From positions 62,001 to 126,000 of the forward strand of contig CACWJY010000016.1 in the NCBI GenBank assembly GCA_902761355.1: a DNA stretch of 64,000 nt. Direction: 5' to 3'. This DNA is from Fibrobacter succinogenes (GTDB lineage: Bacteria > Fibrobacterota > Fibrobacteria > Fibrobacterales > Fibrobacteraceae). Below are positions 17,094-25,078 of this stretch, piece by piece. The notes beneath the pieces are model-generated. The model worked only from the letters and a program-made list of their open reading frames with translations. It was not told where the DNA came from and ran no database searches. A program made the position numbers and the translations under genes. Position 1 is the first letter of the stretch; every line of letters starts with the position of its first letter.

Positions 17094-17747
17094 TTAATCC
17101 CTAAACTTCACTTCAAACGGCTGTTCCATACCACAGAAAGGCACCGCCTTTCCCGCCTTTTCTGCCGGAGTAAAAGTCATACGCGACAAAGCATCTTTAC
17201 CAGCCTGGGCAAGGCCAGAGCCCGCAGGAGACTCTTCCAAGACCTTGATATCGTAAACATGGCCACCCGCATCAACACAAAAGCTCAAGCGAAGCATGGC
17301 ATCGATTTCACGGTCACGGATTTGAGGGGGCACCTGAAAATTCGCCATCGAGCGGCTTTCAGGTTTCTTGTCGACATCGCCCTTTTCGGTAGAGAGAGCT
17401 CCGCCACGAAAATCGGCTACAAGTTCCTCACTAATAGCGGCACCCGTCGAGCCCGAAGCCGCACCCAAATTCATCGCAAAACGTGGTCCAGCCTTCGGAG
17501 AACGTGAATTAGACTTTTGACGGTTCGGCTTGCGGGACGGCTTTTTCTTTTCGACTTTTTTTTCAACTTCGTCGACTTTCTTGATGGCAATCTCGGCCTT
17601 ATTGTATTTCTTTTCGTGAAACACCTTTCCACTCAAGAAAAGGTTAGCCATCGTCACGGAGAATACGAGTAGCATGCTTGCCAGGATCGCTGCAAGCAAA
17701 ATGCTAAAACGCTTAAAAAGCTTTTTAAACCACTTCCAAATCATCAA
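17094..17747 (-). CDS. tonB: TonB family energy transducer
   Basis: This 217-residue protein has a short basic cytoplasmic N-terminus, one membrane helix (about residues 15-38), a Lys/Pro/Arg-rich periplasmic linker (VEKKVEKKKPSRKPNR) and a C-terminal TonB domain (about 150-217) with RLSFCVDAGGHVYDIKVLEESP and FTPAEKAGK. TonB takes the proton-motive-force energy of ExbB/ExbD to outer-membrane receptors. It is downstream of exbD in the operon, separated by 67 bases that contain a copy of a 31-base repeat. The receptor encoded at 34448-36943 is a possible partner, supported by the shared promoter motif. Confidence 0.92.
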   Translation of the reverse strand: MMIWKWFKKLFKRFSILLAAILASMLLVFSVTMANLFLSGKVFHEKKYNKAEIAIKKVDEVEKKVEKKKPSRKPNRQKSNSRSPKAGPRFAMNLGAASGSTGAAISEELVADFRGGALSTEKGDVDKKPESRSMANFQVPPQIRDREIDAMLRLSFCVDAGGHVYDIKVLEESPAGSGLAQAGKDALSRMTFTPAEKAGKAVPFCGMEQPFEVKFRD

Positions 17748-17761
17748 ATCAACCTTGCATG

Positions 17762-17792
17762 GATTGCTTCGCTACGCTCGCAATGACGTATT
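17762..17792 (+). repeat. 31-base dispersed repeat, copy 1 (tonB-exbD gap)
   Basis: Identical over 31 bases to 18236-18266, in the same orientation. The core ATTGC...GCAAT can form a hairpin over TTCGCTACGCTC. It fills most of the gap between exbD and tonB. Sequences of this form are known as common intergenic repeats in many bacteria. Confidence 0.85.
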
Positions 17793-17814
17793 CTCGATTC
17801 CTAGTATTTACCGA

Positions 17815-18219
17815 TCACTCTGCCTGAGCCGCGATAGAAACCTTTTTTACTCCGGCCAAGTTACACATATCAATCACCTGCACAAGCACACCCGTTTCGG
17901 CGCCCTTATCCGCAATCACAACCGCCTCTCGGTCAGGAGTCTTTGCTAGGGACTGTTTCAAGATATCCTGCAAGCTTGCCAAGTCCACCTGGCGTTCGTT
18001 CATGTGAATCGTTCCTTCACGCGTTATCGCAATCAGCAAGTTTTCTTTTTCAAGCTGGCTTGCCGTCTGGGCCTGCGGTTTGGTCACATCCACGCCCGTC
18101 TCGCGCGTAAACGAAGACGTCACCACAAAAAAGATGAGCAAGATGAACACGATATCCATCAGCGGGCCCATTTCGATGCCCATATCCTTCTGTTTTCTTC
18201 TCGGCAAATTAAATTCCAT
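17815..18219 (-). CDS. exbD: ExbD/TolR family protein
   Basis: This 134-residue protein has the ExbD layout: a short cytoplasmic N-terminus, a single helix with the essential Asp (GPLMDIVFILLIFFVV, about residues 18-37) and a periplasmic domain. With ExbB it forms the proton channel that drives TonB. It lies between exbB and tonB and is bracketed by two identical copies of a 31-base repeat, which suggests insertion of repeat units in an existing operon without loss of gene order. Confidence 0.93.
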   Translation of the reverse strand: MEFNLPRRKQKDMGIEMGPLMDIVFILLIFFVVTSSFTRETGVDVTKPQAQTASQLEKENLLIAITREGTIHMNERQVDLASLQDILKQSLAKTPDREAVVIADKGAETGVLVQVIDMCNLAGVKKVSIAAQAE

Positions 18220-18235
18220 ATAAACCTTCTCTTTA

Positions 18236-18266
18236 GATTGCTTCGCTACGCTCGCAATGACGTATT
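18236..18266 (+). repeat. 31-base dispersed repeat, copy 2 (exbD-exbB gap)
   Basis: Same 31 bases as 17762-17792, same orientation. This copy reaches into the exbB stop codon (TAA read from 18265-18267), supplying two of its three bases. It is nearly the whole exbB-exbD gap. Confidence 0.85.
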
Positions 18267-18948
18267 AGCCTTCAGCCTTTTCTACAAAATAATTCTCTAT
18301 TACAGTTGCACCAAGTTCCATCTTCTGGCGCAAAATTTCAACACGTTCATCCAGGCGCTGTTTCAAGAGAGTCAACGGGAAAGCAACCAAAAGTCCGCTC
18401 TGTGTCGAGATCAAGGCTTCCGAAATTCCGTCGGCCATCAGCACCGGGTTCTGGTTTCCGTAAAGCGTAATCACTTCGAATGTCGAAACCATGCCCGTCA
18501 CCGTTCCCAATAGGCCCAGCAGTGGCGCCGCAGAAGCCATCACCGACACAATGTGATTTCCTTGTTCCATATAGCGCACCGTTTTCATCATGCGCACTTG
18601 CATATAGTCACGGAATCCTTCGGGATTGTCCTTCGCCACATCAATCGCATAGCACAGTTCGCGCCCCAAAAGCCCGCCACGCTTGCGGAGTCTGCGCAAG
18701 GCTTTCTCGACGCTCGGGGGTTCAGCATTCTTTTCGTATTCTTCGTTACCGCCATTCAAGTCAAGACGCATGCGCTTGATGACCCTGTGAATGTCAGCGC
18801 GGAAGAAATCGCTCCCGATGCGGAACCAGCTCGAAAACAGGTAGTAGAATCCGATAACGCCCGCCAAGAGAATCGGGAGCATCACCACACCGCCGGCCTG
18901 GTAAGTATTCTGCAAGGATTCTAGGAATATGTAATGCGTATTGCTCAA
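18265..18948 (-). CDS. exbB: ExbB/TolQ proton channel
   Basis: This 227-residue MotA/TolQ/ExbB protein has an N-terminal helix (VVMLPILLAGVIGFYYLF), a cytoplasmic loop, and two more helices with the family signature SAAPLLGLLGTVTGMVSTFEVI (quoted here in parts: SAAPLLGLLGTV, TGMVSTF) and ISEALISTQSGLLVAFP. It is the smaller of the two channel proteins in this operon. The start is TTG at 18948, overlapping the GIY-YIG gene stop (TTGA); no ATG would keep the first helix. The overlap suggests the GIY-YIG gene landed very close to the original exbB translation start. Confidence 0.93.
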   Translation of the reverse strand: MSNTHYIFLESLQNTYQAGGVVMLPILLAGVIGFYYLFSSWFRIGSDFFRADIHRVIKRMRLDLNGGNEEYEKNAEPPSVEKALRRLRKRGGLLGRELCYAIDVAKDNPEGFRDYMQVRMMKTVRYMEQGNHIVSVMASAAPLLGLLGTVTGMVSTFEVITLYGNQNPVLMADGISEALISTQSGLLVAFPLTLLKQRLDERVEILRQKMELGATVIENYFVEKAEG

Positions 18949-19256
18949 TTTTTATCTTCCGCTACCAAACGTTTTGACGCCGTACTTTTGGAAAGGTCAG
19001 TGAGCTTGCCGAACTGCCCTTGAATTAAAGCTTTTTTCTTAGCTCGAGACCACCCCTGAACTTGTTTTTCACGTGCAAAAGCATCATCAATTCGCTGAAA
19101 CTCCTCATAATAAACAAGTTCTACAGGCAAATGTTTCCGCGTATAATTCGCTCCCACGCCCATATTATGTTCCTGCACTCTCTTTTCTAATCCCTGCGTA
19201 CTGCCGGTATAAAATGAACCATCAGAACACTTTAATATGTACATATAGCTACTCAT
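18945..19256 (-). CDS. GIY-YIG single-domain endonuclease, inserted in the TonB operon
   Basis: This 103-residue protein has the GIY-YIG nuclease core: MYILKCSDGSFYTGST, LEKRVQEHN with the catalytic-type Arg, and a YYEEF strand. It resembles the YhbQ/UPF0213 group of small nucleases. Its last 22 or so residues fall outside the domain and are coded partly by a diverged copy (18995-19018) of the inverted repeat that also lies upstream of its start (19278-19301). It breaks the order DUF3450, TolQ-like, ExbB, ExbD, TonB and overlaps the exbB start. I infer a small mobile or repeat-associated gene, not a part of energy transduction. Confidence 0.9.
   Translation of the reverse strand: MSSYMYILKCSDGSFYTGSTQGLEKRVQEHNMGVGANYTRKHLPVELVYYEEFQRIDDAFAREKQVQGWSRAKKKALIQGQFGKLTDLSKSTASKRLVAEDKN
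18995..19018 (+). repeat. Diverged 24-base repeat inside the 3' end of the GIY-YIG gene
   Basis: Matches the 24-base unit at 36513-36536 at 19 of 24 positions (core TGAGCTTGCCGAA against TGAGCCTGCCGAA). It is inverted with respect to 19278-19301, so the two bracket the nuclease gene. Confidence 0.65.
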
Positions 19257-19277
19257 TCTATCCTCTTTTATTTTTTC

Positions 19278-19301
19278 GGCCCTTCGGCAGGCTCAGGGAC
19301 C
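19278..19301 (-). repeat. 24-base repeat upstream of the GIY-YIG gene
   Basis: Reverse complement is identical over 24 bases to 36513-36536 (inside the TonB-dependent receptor gene). It lies in the 64-base gap between the GIY-YIG gene and the TolQ-like gene. The type (TGAGCCTGCCGAAGGGCC) belongs to a class of REP-like intergenic repeats widespread in bacteria. Confidence 0.85.
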
Positions 19302-19320
19302 TTATTTACCAAAGCATCTC

Positions 19321-20853
19321 TTATTTTACGTTAGTTACCTTCCCGAAAATCCGATTCAACAGCGAGGTGCTCTGCACATACATTTCGCTAGTCACCTTTT
19401 CAATCTTTTCACTTAAAAGACCGTGCAAGATCATCACCGGGATAGCAATCACAAGGCCCGTTTCCGTCGTCACCAGGGCTTCAGAAATACCGCCTGCCAA
19501 AACGCGGGCGTCGTTTGTTCCCACTTCGGTAATCACAGTGAAAAGCGTAATGATACCTGTCACCGTACCGAGCAAGCCAAGCAGCGGAGCAATCGTTCCC
19601 ATGGCAGCCAACAGACCCATGCGGCGTTCCAATTTCGGCTGTTCGCGAAGCATCGCTTCTTGCAGCGAGCGTTCTGCATCTTCGCGTTTGTCGCGGGCAC
19701 GATTCAGCACAGCAAACAGCACCAGCGAAAGACTCGTTTCCTTTTTCAGGCAAAGGTTCGCAGCATCTTCGTAACGGGACTCCTTCACAAGCGCATTCAA
19801 CTTTTTCAGAAAGCGACGGCCCAAATGTCCGCGGAAAGTCAACACCAAGAAGCGTTCCAGGCAAAGGAGCAAGGCGAAGATTGCCACCAAGGCCAAGGGG
19901 TACATTACAATGCCACCCTTCTTAAAGAAAGCCTTCAATTCTTCGTCCCAGGTCAGTTCCTTAGTGTCGGTGATAGAATTCTTGACAGCCTTATTCTGCA
20001 AAACATCCAGCGGAATCGTCACAGCATTCGAAGCAGCTTCCGCCTGAGTCACCGCCTGTTTGATGCCGCTCACCATATCAGGCGGAAGCGTCGCATTCCA
20101 TTCAAACACCTTTCCCTGCAAAGCCCCAGAACGGAGCAGCGCCTGCACGTCACCGTTATCCAGAGCCACTTCTCCAAGGAAAACTGTTCCCAGGCGCAAG
20201 CGATTCACGTTTACATCGGGGCGAGAGCCCACCTGCGATACTTCACGACCAAAAGATTGCGTGTAGGTCAGTTCATGGCGCAACAGCAGGTCGTCCATAA
20301 AGCCCTGCACCGCTCCGATTGTATTCGGAACCTTCTTGTCCGCCTCACTTGCAGCCTGACGTAGACGGAGCAAGCGAGCATTCATGCCGACCGGATAGTC
20401 GCCCATCACATCGCCAAGAGACTTATCAATCGAAAGCTTCACCTGCGTATTCAGCGCATCGTACGCCGATTCTTCGGACTGCGCCTTTTCTTCGGCATCG
20501 CTGGTCATGTTTTTGCTCGCCATGACTTCTTCGCTTACGCGGCCCAAGTCCGTCGAAAGCTTGGAATAGCGGCCATCCAGTTCACGAGAAGCAGCCTGAT
20601 GTTCTTCGGTCAACTGAGATTCGGCATAGCGCTTGCGCCAATGTTCCGCTTCGAGCTTTTCGAGGGAATCCGCCTTCTGCAACCGGATGCGGGTAAGAGC
20701 CTCGACCTCACGTTGCAAATTGCGCACTTCTTCCATTTGCAACGAGTCCTTAATACGCGCCTGGTCTTCGGCAGAGGCTTTCTTTTCGCTCGATGACCAC
20801 GGCCATGCAAAAGCAGAAGTTGCAAGAAACAGCAAAATTACAGATTTTTTCAT
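19321..20853 (-). CDS. Large MotA/TolQ/ExbB protein with periplasmic coiled-coil N-terminus
   Basis: This 510-residue protein has a signal peptide (VILLFLATSAFAWPW), about 280 residues of mostly coiled-coil periplasmic sequence, a membrane helix (MYPLALVAIFALLLCLERFLV, around 320-340) and a C-terminal MotA/TolQ/ExbB domain with TIAPLLGLLGTVTG and ISEALVTTETGLVIAIP. This two-part layout is that of TtpC-like proteins, which in Vibrio TonB2 systems link the energy machine to the envelope. Its ATG overlaps the DUF3450 stop by four bases (ATGA). Confidence 0.92.
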   Translation of the reverse strand: MKKSVILLFLATSAFAWPWSSSEKKASAEDQARIKDSLQMEEVRNLQREVEALTRIRLQKADSLEKLEAEHWRKRYAESQLTEEHQAASRELDGRYSKLSTDLGRVSEEVMASKNMTSDAEEKAQSEESAYDALNTQVKLSIDKSLGDVMGDYPVGMNARLLRLRQAASEADKKVPNTIGAVQGFMDDLLLRHELTYTQSFGREVSQVGSRPDVNVNRLRLGTVFLGEVALDNGDVQALLRSGALQGKVFEWNATLPPDMVSGIKQAVTQAEAASNAVTIPLDVLQNKAVKNSITDTKELTWDEELKAFFKKGGIVMYPLALVAIFALLLCLERFLVLTFRGHLGRRFLKKLNALVKESRYEDAANLCLKKETSLSLVLFAVLNRARDKREDAERSLQEAMLREQPKLERRMGLLAAMGTIAPLLGLLGTVTGIITLFTVITEVGTNDARVLAGGISEALVTTETGLVIAIPVMILHGLLSEKIEKVTSEMYVQSTSLLNRIFGKVTNVK

Positions 20854-21686
20854 CTTTCTCCCCCCACGACAGAAAGGCTAACCGGCAACTGCACAATCTG
20901 AGGCGGCTTTTTAGCCTGCTTCACTTCGATAGCAAGCTTTACAGCAGCACGTTCCTCCAAGTTCAATTCCTCGTTCCATTCGTAAGTAACCTTGCCGTTT
21001 TGATTCTTGCGCACCAGGCACCCAAAAACAGTTGCATTTTCGTCGCTATAAACCATCCACTGGTTCCCAACGCGAAGAATCGAGGCATTAATAAGTTCAC
21101 CATTCTTGCGAGTAAGCGGGCTATTGATAATAGCCACTTCGTCACCAAAGCGAGTCTCTTCGGCTATCAAAGATTTTAAACGCGAAAAACCTTCTTCTTC
21201 GCTCGCGTTTCCACTTTCGATATCTCGGGTTAAGGACTTGACGCGATCTAGTCGCGTATCACGTTCCCAGGGGAGCGTTTGTGCCACCTGAGTTTCGAGT
21301 TTTTTGCTGATGCCCGCAAGTTCCGCACGCAACGCCTTGCGCTTGGCCGTCACATTGTCGCTCCGGTTCTTCGCCTTGGCCTGTTTATTACGTTCGTCCT
21401 GAAGTTCACCCGCAATCGTCTTGATTTTTGCATTTAGGCTATCAATTTCAGCACGGCGGCGTTCCGTATCTGCCTTATACCGCTGCGAAAGCGTCTTGTA
21501 GCGGGAATCATCCGCCTTGAGCATCGAATCGGTCGAGGCAATCTGGCGGTTTAACTTCTGAATTTCGGAATTCAGCTTTTCTTTTTCAAGTTTAAGATCA
21601 CGAATTTCGGCATCCCGATCAGCAAAAGCCAGATTCGAGACAACCAAAATCAGCAATGCCACCGGCAACAACTTTAATCTATTCAT
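20850..21686 (-). CDS. DUF3450 periplasmic coiled-coil protein, first gene of the TonB operon
   Basis: This 278-residue protein has a signal peptide (LLPVALLILVVSNLAFA) and a long coiled coil with heptads (LKLEKEKLNSEIQKLNRQI) followed by a globular end, the DUF3450 layout. The family is regularly found as the first gene of TolQ-like/ExbB/ExbD/TonB/TPR clusters; its exact role is unknown, probably a periplasmic partner of the TolQ-like coiled coil. I place the start at 21686 (GGAA five bases upstream). An upstream in-frame ATG at 21746 lies inside the proposed ECF-type promoter at 21726-21755, which argues against it. Confidence 0.88.
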   Translation of the reverse strand: MNRLKLLPVALLILVVSNLAFADRDAEIRDLKLEKEKLNSEIQKLNRQIASTDSMLKADDSRYKTLSQRYKADTERRRAEIDSLNAKIKTIAGELQDERNKQAKAKNRSDNVTAKRKALRAELAGISKKLETQVAQTLPWERDTRLDRVKSLTRDIESGNASEEEGFSRLKSLIAEETRFGDEVAIINSPLTRKNGELINASILRVGNQWMVYSDENATVFGCLVRKNQNGKVTYEWNEELNLEERAAVKLAIEVKQAKKPPQIVQLPVSLSVVGGER

Positions 21687-21725
21687 ATTATTCCGTTTAA
21701 GGTTCGGTCTCAAAATTACATTATT

Positions 21726-21755
21726 AGAACACCCGAACCGGCACAAAGTGTCACC
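21726..21755 (-). promoter_or_regulatory. Candidate ECF-type promoter of the DUF3450-TonB operon
   Basis: On the minus strand: GGTGACA (21749-21755), 16 bases, GTGTTCT (21726-21732). The predicted transcription start would be near 21719, leaving about 33 bases of leader before the ATG at 21686. Same motif and spacing as at 40653-40682 and 36997-37026. Confidence 0.6.
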
Positions 21756-21781
21756 GGATTAATACAAATATTTCAATTTTT

Positions 21782-22837
21782 TTATTTACCCCATTTTTCA
21801 AACAACGTTTGGGCATAACGAGCGGCTTTTTCTTTGTTCTTAGACGACAGATAGAAGAATTCCGCAGCCTGTTTTTCGCTGTATTCCTGCCTTAAAAGTT
21901 CCGCCTGGCACAGGTAACGTAAACTGATGGTCGAGGCAAATATGTCAAAGCCGCTTTCAGAGAGTTCCTTTTGAGCCATTCGTCTTGCAAGGTCTATATT
22001 ATCAGACAACATCTGCTGCAAATCACCAATTGTTTTCTTTTTAAGCCACGAAAGCTGTTCTAGGAACACGTCTGCCGAAGCATCAAAGAAGTCGAGATTG
22101 CCATAATCAGCAATACTCTGCAAGAACGCACGCATGCTCTTGTTGTAACGCATGTATTCGTTCAAAGAGACAGAGTCTATACGGACATCGCCCGCATTAT
22201 CTTCCACAATTTTCTGGTGCACCTGTTCGGTATAGCTTGCGACAGTATCGCGAATACGGCTAAAATGTTCGTCCGCTATTTCCAGAAGCCCAGCCAACCT
22301 AGAAAAATCACGCAAAACAGCATTAGGCACGCCAAACTTGGTCTTGTAGCCAAGATCGTGCTCCATCACCGCCCACGCATGCTGCAAAAGCGAACACATC
22401 TGTATTTCGAATCTAAAATTCTTAAAATCTGCAGGGATCCCTTCACCGTCTTTAATAGAGCAGATATAGTGCAAAGCCAGGTAGCCAAAGCTAGTCGAAT
22501 CCAGAATTTTTCTTTTGTCTATAGAATTAGACCAATCGACATTAAACGTATCTACAACCTGCTGGGCGATTTTATCGACATCATCGGCAAAAAAGCAAAC
22601 GATGCGGAATCCCAGAATGTCGGTAATATCCGAAAGCGAAGCATACTTGTCGCCTTTACGTTCCAGTTTTTTTCGCAGACTCCCTTCTTCTTTAATACGG
22701 TGATTGATGGCATACACCATTATACCGCAATTTTTGACAAGTTCATTGATTTTTTCAAGAACAGAAGTCTCTATCCGGACAATCGTTTCTTTACGGACCC
22801 TAAATTCAGCTAGAATTTTGTTTTCAGCCAACGTCAT
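21782..22837 (-). CDS. RelA/SpoT-domain (p)ppGpp synthetase-like protein
   Basis: This 351-residue protein has a RelA/SpoT synthetase domain in about residues 30-210: RIKEEGSLRKKLERKG, DITDILGFRIVCFFADD, FGYLALHY, and EIQMCSLLQHAWAVMEHD with the conserved Glu and His. There is no HD hydrolase, TGS or ACT domain, so it resembles small alarmone synthetases, with an extra helical C-terminal half of about 140 residues. It probably makes (p)ppGpp or a related alarmone from ATP and GDP/GTP; some relatives are toxins. It lies eight bases after the STAS gene, so the two may be coexpressed. Confidence 0.88.
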   Translation of the reverse strand: MTLAENKILAEFRVRKETIVRIETSVLEKINELVKNCGIMVYAINHRIKEEGSLRKKLERKGDKYASLSDITDILGFRIVCFFADDVDKIAQQVVDTFNVDWSNSIDKRKILDSTSFGYLALHYICSIKDGEGIPADFKNFRFEIQMCSLLQHAWAVMEHDLGYKTKFGVPNAVLRDFSRLAGLLEIADEHFSRIRDTVASYTEQVHQKIVEDNAGDVRIDSVSLNEYMRYNKSMRAFLQSIADYGNLDFFDASADVFLEQLSWLKKKTIGDLQQMLSDNIDLARRMAQKELSESGFDIFASTISLRYLCQAELLRQEYSEKQAAEFFYLSSKNKEKAARYAQTLFEKWGK

Positions 22838-22844
22838 CCCCTAG

Positions 22845-23144
22845 TTACGCTATATTCAGAACACTTATAAATCCCGTCAATTCAAACACTTCGCGGACAT
22901 CATCTTTTACATGAACAAGAGTCATTTTCCCTGACGTCGTCATCATCTTCTTTTGCGAAATCAAAAGAGCACGAAGCCCTGCAGACGAAATAAAATCGAC
23001 CTTTTCGAAATCAACGATTACATTCTTGCTTTTCTGGCAAGCTTCAACCAATTCAGCTTCAAAAACCGGAGCGGTCGTAGAGTCTATTACACCTTCAACC
23101 ACAAGAGTCAGAGAATTTCCATTATCATGTCTCGTAATCTGCAT
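22845..23144 (-). CDS. STAS-domain anti-anti-sigma-like protein
   Basis: This is a SpoIIAA-like STAS protein of 99 residues (103 if the ATG at 23156 is used). The phosphorylation loop is DFISSAGLRALL, with the Ser-Ser-Ala-Gly of partner-switching antagonists. I prefer the ATG at 23144 because GGATGGAA lies seven or so bases upstream; the earlier ATG has no such site. In the usual circuit the STAS protein is phosphorylated by an HPK-type anti-sigma kinase and dephosphorylated by a PP2C phosphatase; neither is next to it. It is in line with the alarmone synthetase, which suggests a stress-response unit. Confidence 0.87.
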   Translation of the reverse strand: MQITRHDNGNSLTLVVEGVIDSTTAPVFEAELVEACQKSKNVIVDFEKVDFISSAGLRALLISQKKMMTTSGKMTLVHVKDDVREVFELTGFISVLNIA

Positions 23145-23167
23145 AAAATATTCCATCCATTTAACGG

Positions 23168-23920
23168 TTACTGATCCTTGACTAGACGAACACTAAAGGC
23201 ACAGTCTTTTTTACTCGAGAGTTCCTGGAACGCTCCCGAAAAATAGCTCAAGTGCCTATAATAAGCACGTTCCTCATTTTGCTCTTCGGCACACCAAAAA
23301 TAGGCGAACGAGCCAAGATAGTTAAACACGCCCGCGGAGGTCCGACCACCAAACGGCTTGGCCGCAAATCCCACGTCATCGGTCCCAGGCACGCCGGGAC
23401 CAAAGACACCGTCCGTTTTCCACACATCGCTGGTGGACTTGAGCATGGTTCCGACGCGGCCCTTTAAATTAAGGCTTTTGCAATAAAGTCCGAGTTCATT
23501 AAAATCTTTACGGGTCGCAAGGTGCCAACCCGGGGGAGCACACTTTTTGGCAGATTCCCAGGTGTACAAGCGGCCATAAATTTCCAGCAAGTTTTCGTTG
23601 GCACTATAAATAAACGAATCGGCCGTCTTGAATCTAAAATTTTCGGCAAGCCAAACCTGATTTCCAATTTTTACGGTATTGTAGCGCTGCATGTCACGCA
23701 TATCCGTAAGCACGTTCCCTTCTTCGACAGGGAGGGGTATTTTAAAATCGTACCTAGGTTCAAATTTTTCGTAACGTGTTCCGCAGTTACTGCAGAACTT
23801 TGCACTCAAGGGGATTTTAGAGCCGCAATGGTAACACAACTTGAGAAGCGTATTGCCGCATTCACTGCAATACATGCTATCGCTACTGACTTCTGCCCCA
23901 CATCTCGAACATCTAGACAT
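23168..23920 (-). CDS. Zinc-ribbon protein with Fibrobacter succinogenes major domain
   Basis: This 250-residue protein starts with two zinc ribbons (CSRCG...CSECG and CYHCG...CSNCG, about residues 4-50), followed by a FISUMP-type domain (TIGR02145): MRDMQRYNTVKIGNQVWLAENF (quoted in parts: RYNTVKIGNQVWLAE), RLYTWESAK, PPGWHLATRKDF and SVRLVKD at the end. That domain is usually on secreted or lipoprotein-anchored Fibrobacter proteins; here there is no signal peptide. Function unknown. Start at ATG 23920 (MSRCSRCG); a longer reading from 23938 adds six unlikely residues. This gene is the strongest taxonomic marker in the window. Confidence 0.9.
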   Translation of the reverse strand: MSRCSRCGAEVSSDSMYCSECGNTLLKLCYHCGSKIPLSAKFCSNCGTRYEKFEPRYDFKIPLPVEEGNVLTDMRDMQRYNTVKIGNQVWLAENFRFKTADSFIYSANENLLEIYGRLYTWESAKKCAPPGWHLATRKDFNELGLYCKSLNLKGRVGTMLKSTSDVWKTDGVFGPGVPGTDDVGFAAKPFGGRTSAGVFNYLGSFAYFWCAEEQNEERAYYRHLSYFSGAFQELSSKKDCAFSVRLVKDQ

Positions 23921-23939
23921 ACAGAACCTCAAACACAAA

Positions 23940-23962
23940 AACGGCAGCCAGACACTGCCGTT
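23940..23962 (-). terminator. Rho-independent terminator after the 24037 gene
   Basis: On the minus strand an 8-bp stem AACGGCAG/CTGCCGTT with a seven-base loop is followed by a T-rich run (TTTGTGTTTG). It ends the lipoprotein/lipoprotein/barrel operon. Confidence 0.75.
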
Positions 23963-24036
23963 AAGTAAGATAATAATTTTCTATAGGAGCATCAAGGCCA
24001 AGCCGTGAGCGTAGTCACAACAGGCAAAAGCCCCTA

Positions 24037-25062
24037 TTAGAAGCTCCGCATCAGGCCCAAGGTAGGCACGACGCTGTAGACGCCATAACCAGAATCGGTG
24101 TAGGTTTCGGTACGAGTGAAATCGTCCTTGGTGTATTCAACAGACGACGTTCCGACAGATACGGGCAACCAGCGGCCACCGACGCTCGCAAAAAGGCTCA
24201 TGCGTTCAGAGAGATTGAACCTTGCTATGATATCGCCACCCAGGGTAAGGGCACCAACGCCCTCGCTAAAGCGGCGGTCCACCTTTCCAAGTTCTGCATG
24301 CGCGAATTCCTTTTTCTCGCTTTCGAATAAGTCAACTTCCGTACCGATAACCGCAAGCAAGGCCAGCGTAAAGCTCTGGGTATTTACAAAGCTGTAGCCA
24401 AGACCCAATTCGATTTCGAAATACGAACCGATTTGCCAGTCATTATCAGAATTTTCGAAACGAATGTTGTCCGTCGACGAAAAACCGGTCGCCAAAGAAA
24501 GCTTTGTTGCAAAGCCCGACTGGCTGACACCCAGATAGCTAACGTTAACAGCATAGCTCACCACGTCAATTTTTTTGTGGTCAACGTCAAACTGCGATAC
24601 AGGCACAGAGAAGCCCGCACCCAAGAAATGCGTCCACCTTTTTTCGGAGTCCGCAGCAACATTAGCAGGGACTTCTTCGGCCGGTTCTACAGCCTTGGCC
24701 GTATCCGCAGCAACTTCCTGAGGAACAGGCTGTGCCGTGACAACTGCGGCAGAAGAATCTGCAGCAGGTTCTTCGGCTGGGGCCGCGACCTTTGCCGTGT
24801 CTACCGCAGGTTCAGCGGCAACAGGTGCCGCCGAAGAATCAGAAGCCGGCGCTGCGGTTTCAGCAGCTACAGGAGCAGCCGCTTCATTGCTAGCCGCAGG
24901 CGTAGCAACTTCTTGCGTTTTCGCCTCTGCGGGAGCCTCAGCAGCAGCAGGCTGCGCGGCACCAGCGGGAGCCGCAGCCGTTTCAGCGGAAGGTGCCGGA
25001 GCAGCCTCTTGAGCAAAAACAGCAGAGCATGCAATTAGAGCAAGCGTTAGCATCTTTTTCAT
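24037..25062 (-). CDS. Outer-membrane beta-barrel-like protein with Ala/Pro/Glu-rich linker
   Basis: This 341-residue protein has a signal peptide (MLTLALIACSAVFAQ), an Ala/Pro/Glu-rich low-complexity linker (about residues 18-140), then a beta-rich domain with alternating hydrophobic strands that ends in Phe (VVPTLGLMRSF), typical of small outer-membrane barrels. No family recognised. The linker could span or bind peptidoglycan. It begins 16 bases after the lipoprotein gene upstream and is followed by a terminator, so it is the third gene of a three-gene operon. Confidence 0.82.
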   Translation of the reverse strand: MKKMLTLALIACSAVFAQEAAPAPSAETAAAPAGAAQPAAAEAPAEAKTQEVATPAASNEAAAPVAAETAAPASDSSAAPVAAEPAVDTAKVAAPAEEPAADSSAAVVTAQPVPQEVAADTAKAVEPAEEVPANVAADSEKRWTHFLGAGFSVPVSQFDVDHKKIDVVSYAVNVSYLGVSQSGFATKLSLATGFSSTDNIRFENSDNDWQIGSYFEIELGLGYSFVNTQSFTLALLAVIGTEVDLFESEKKEFAHAELGKVDRRFSEGVGALTLGGDIIARFNLSERMSLFASVGGRWLPVSVGTSSVEYTKDDFTRTETYTDSGYGVYSVVPTLGLMRSF

Positions 25063-25078
25063 ATATGCACTCCTTTTG

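Noticed and set aside
24433-25038. Arg-rich plus-strand frame opposite the Ala/Pro/Glu linker
   Set aside because: Low-complexity shadow of the linker coding sequence.
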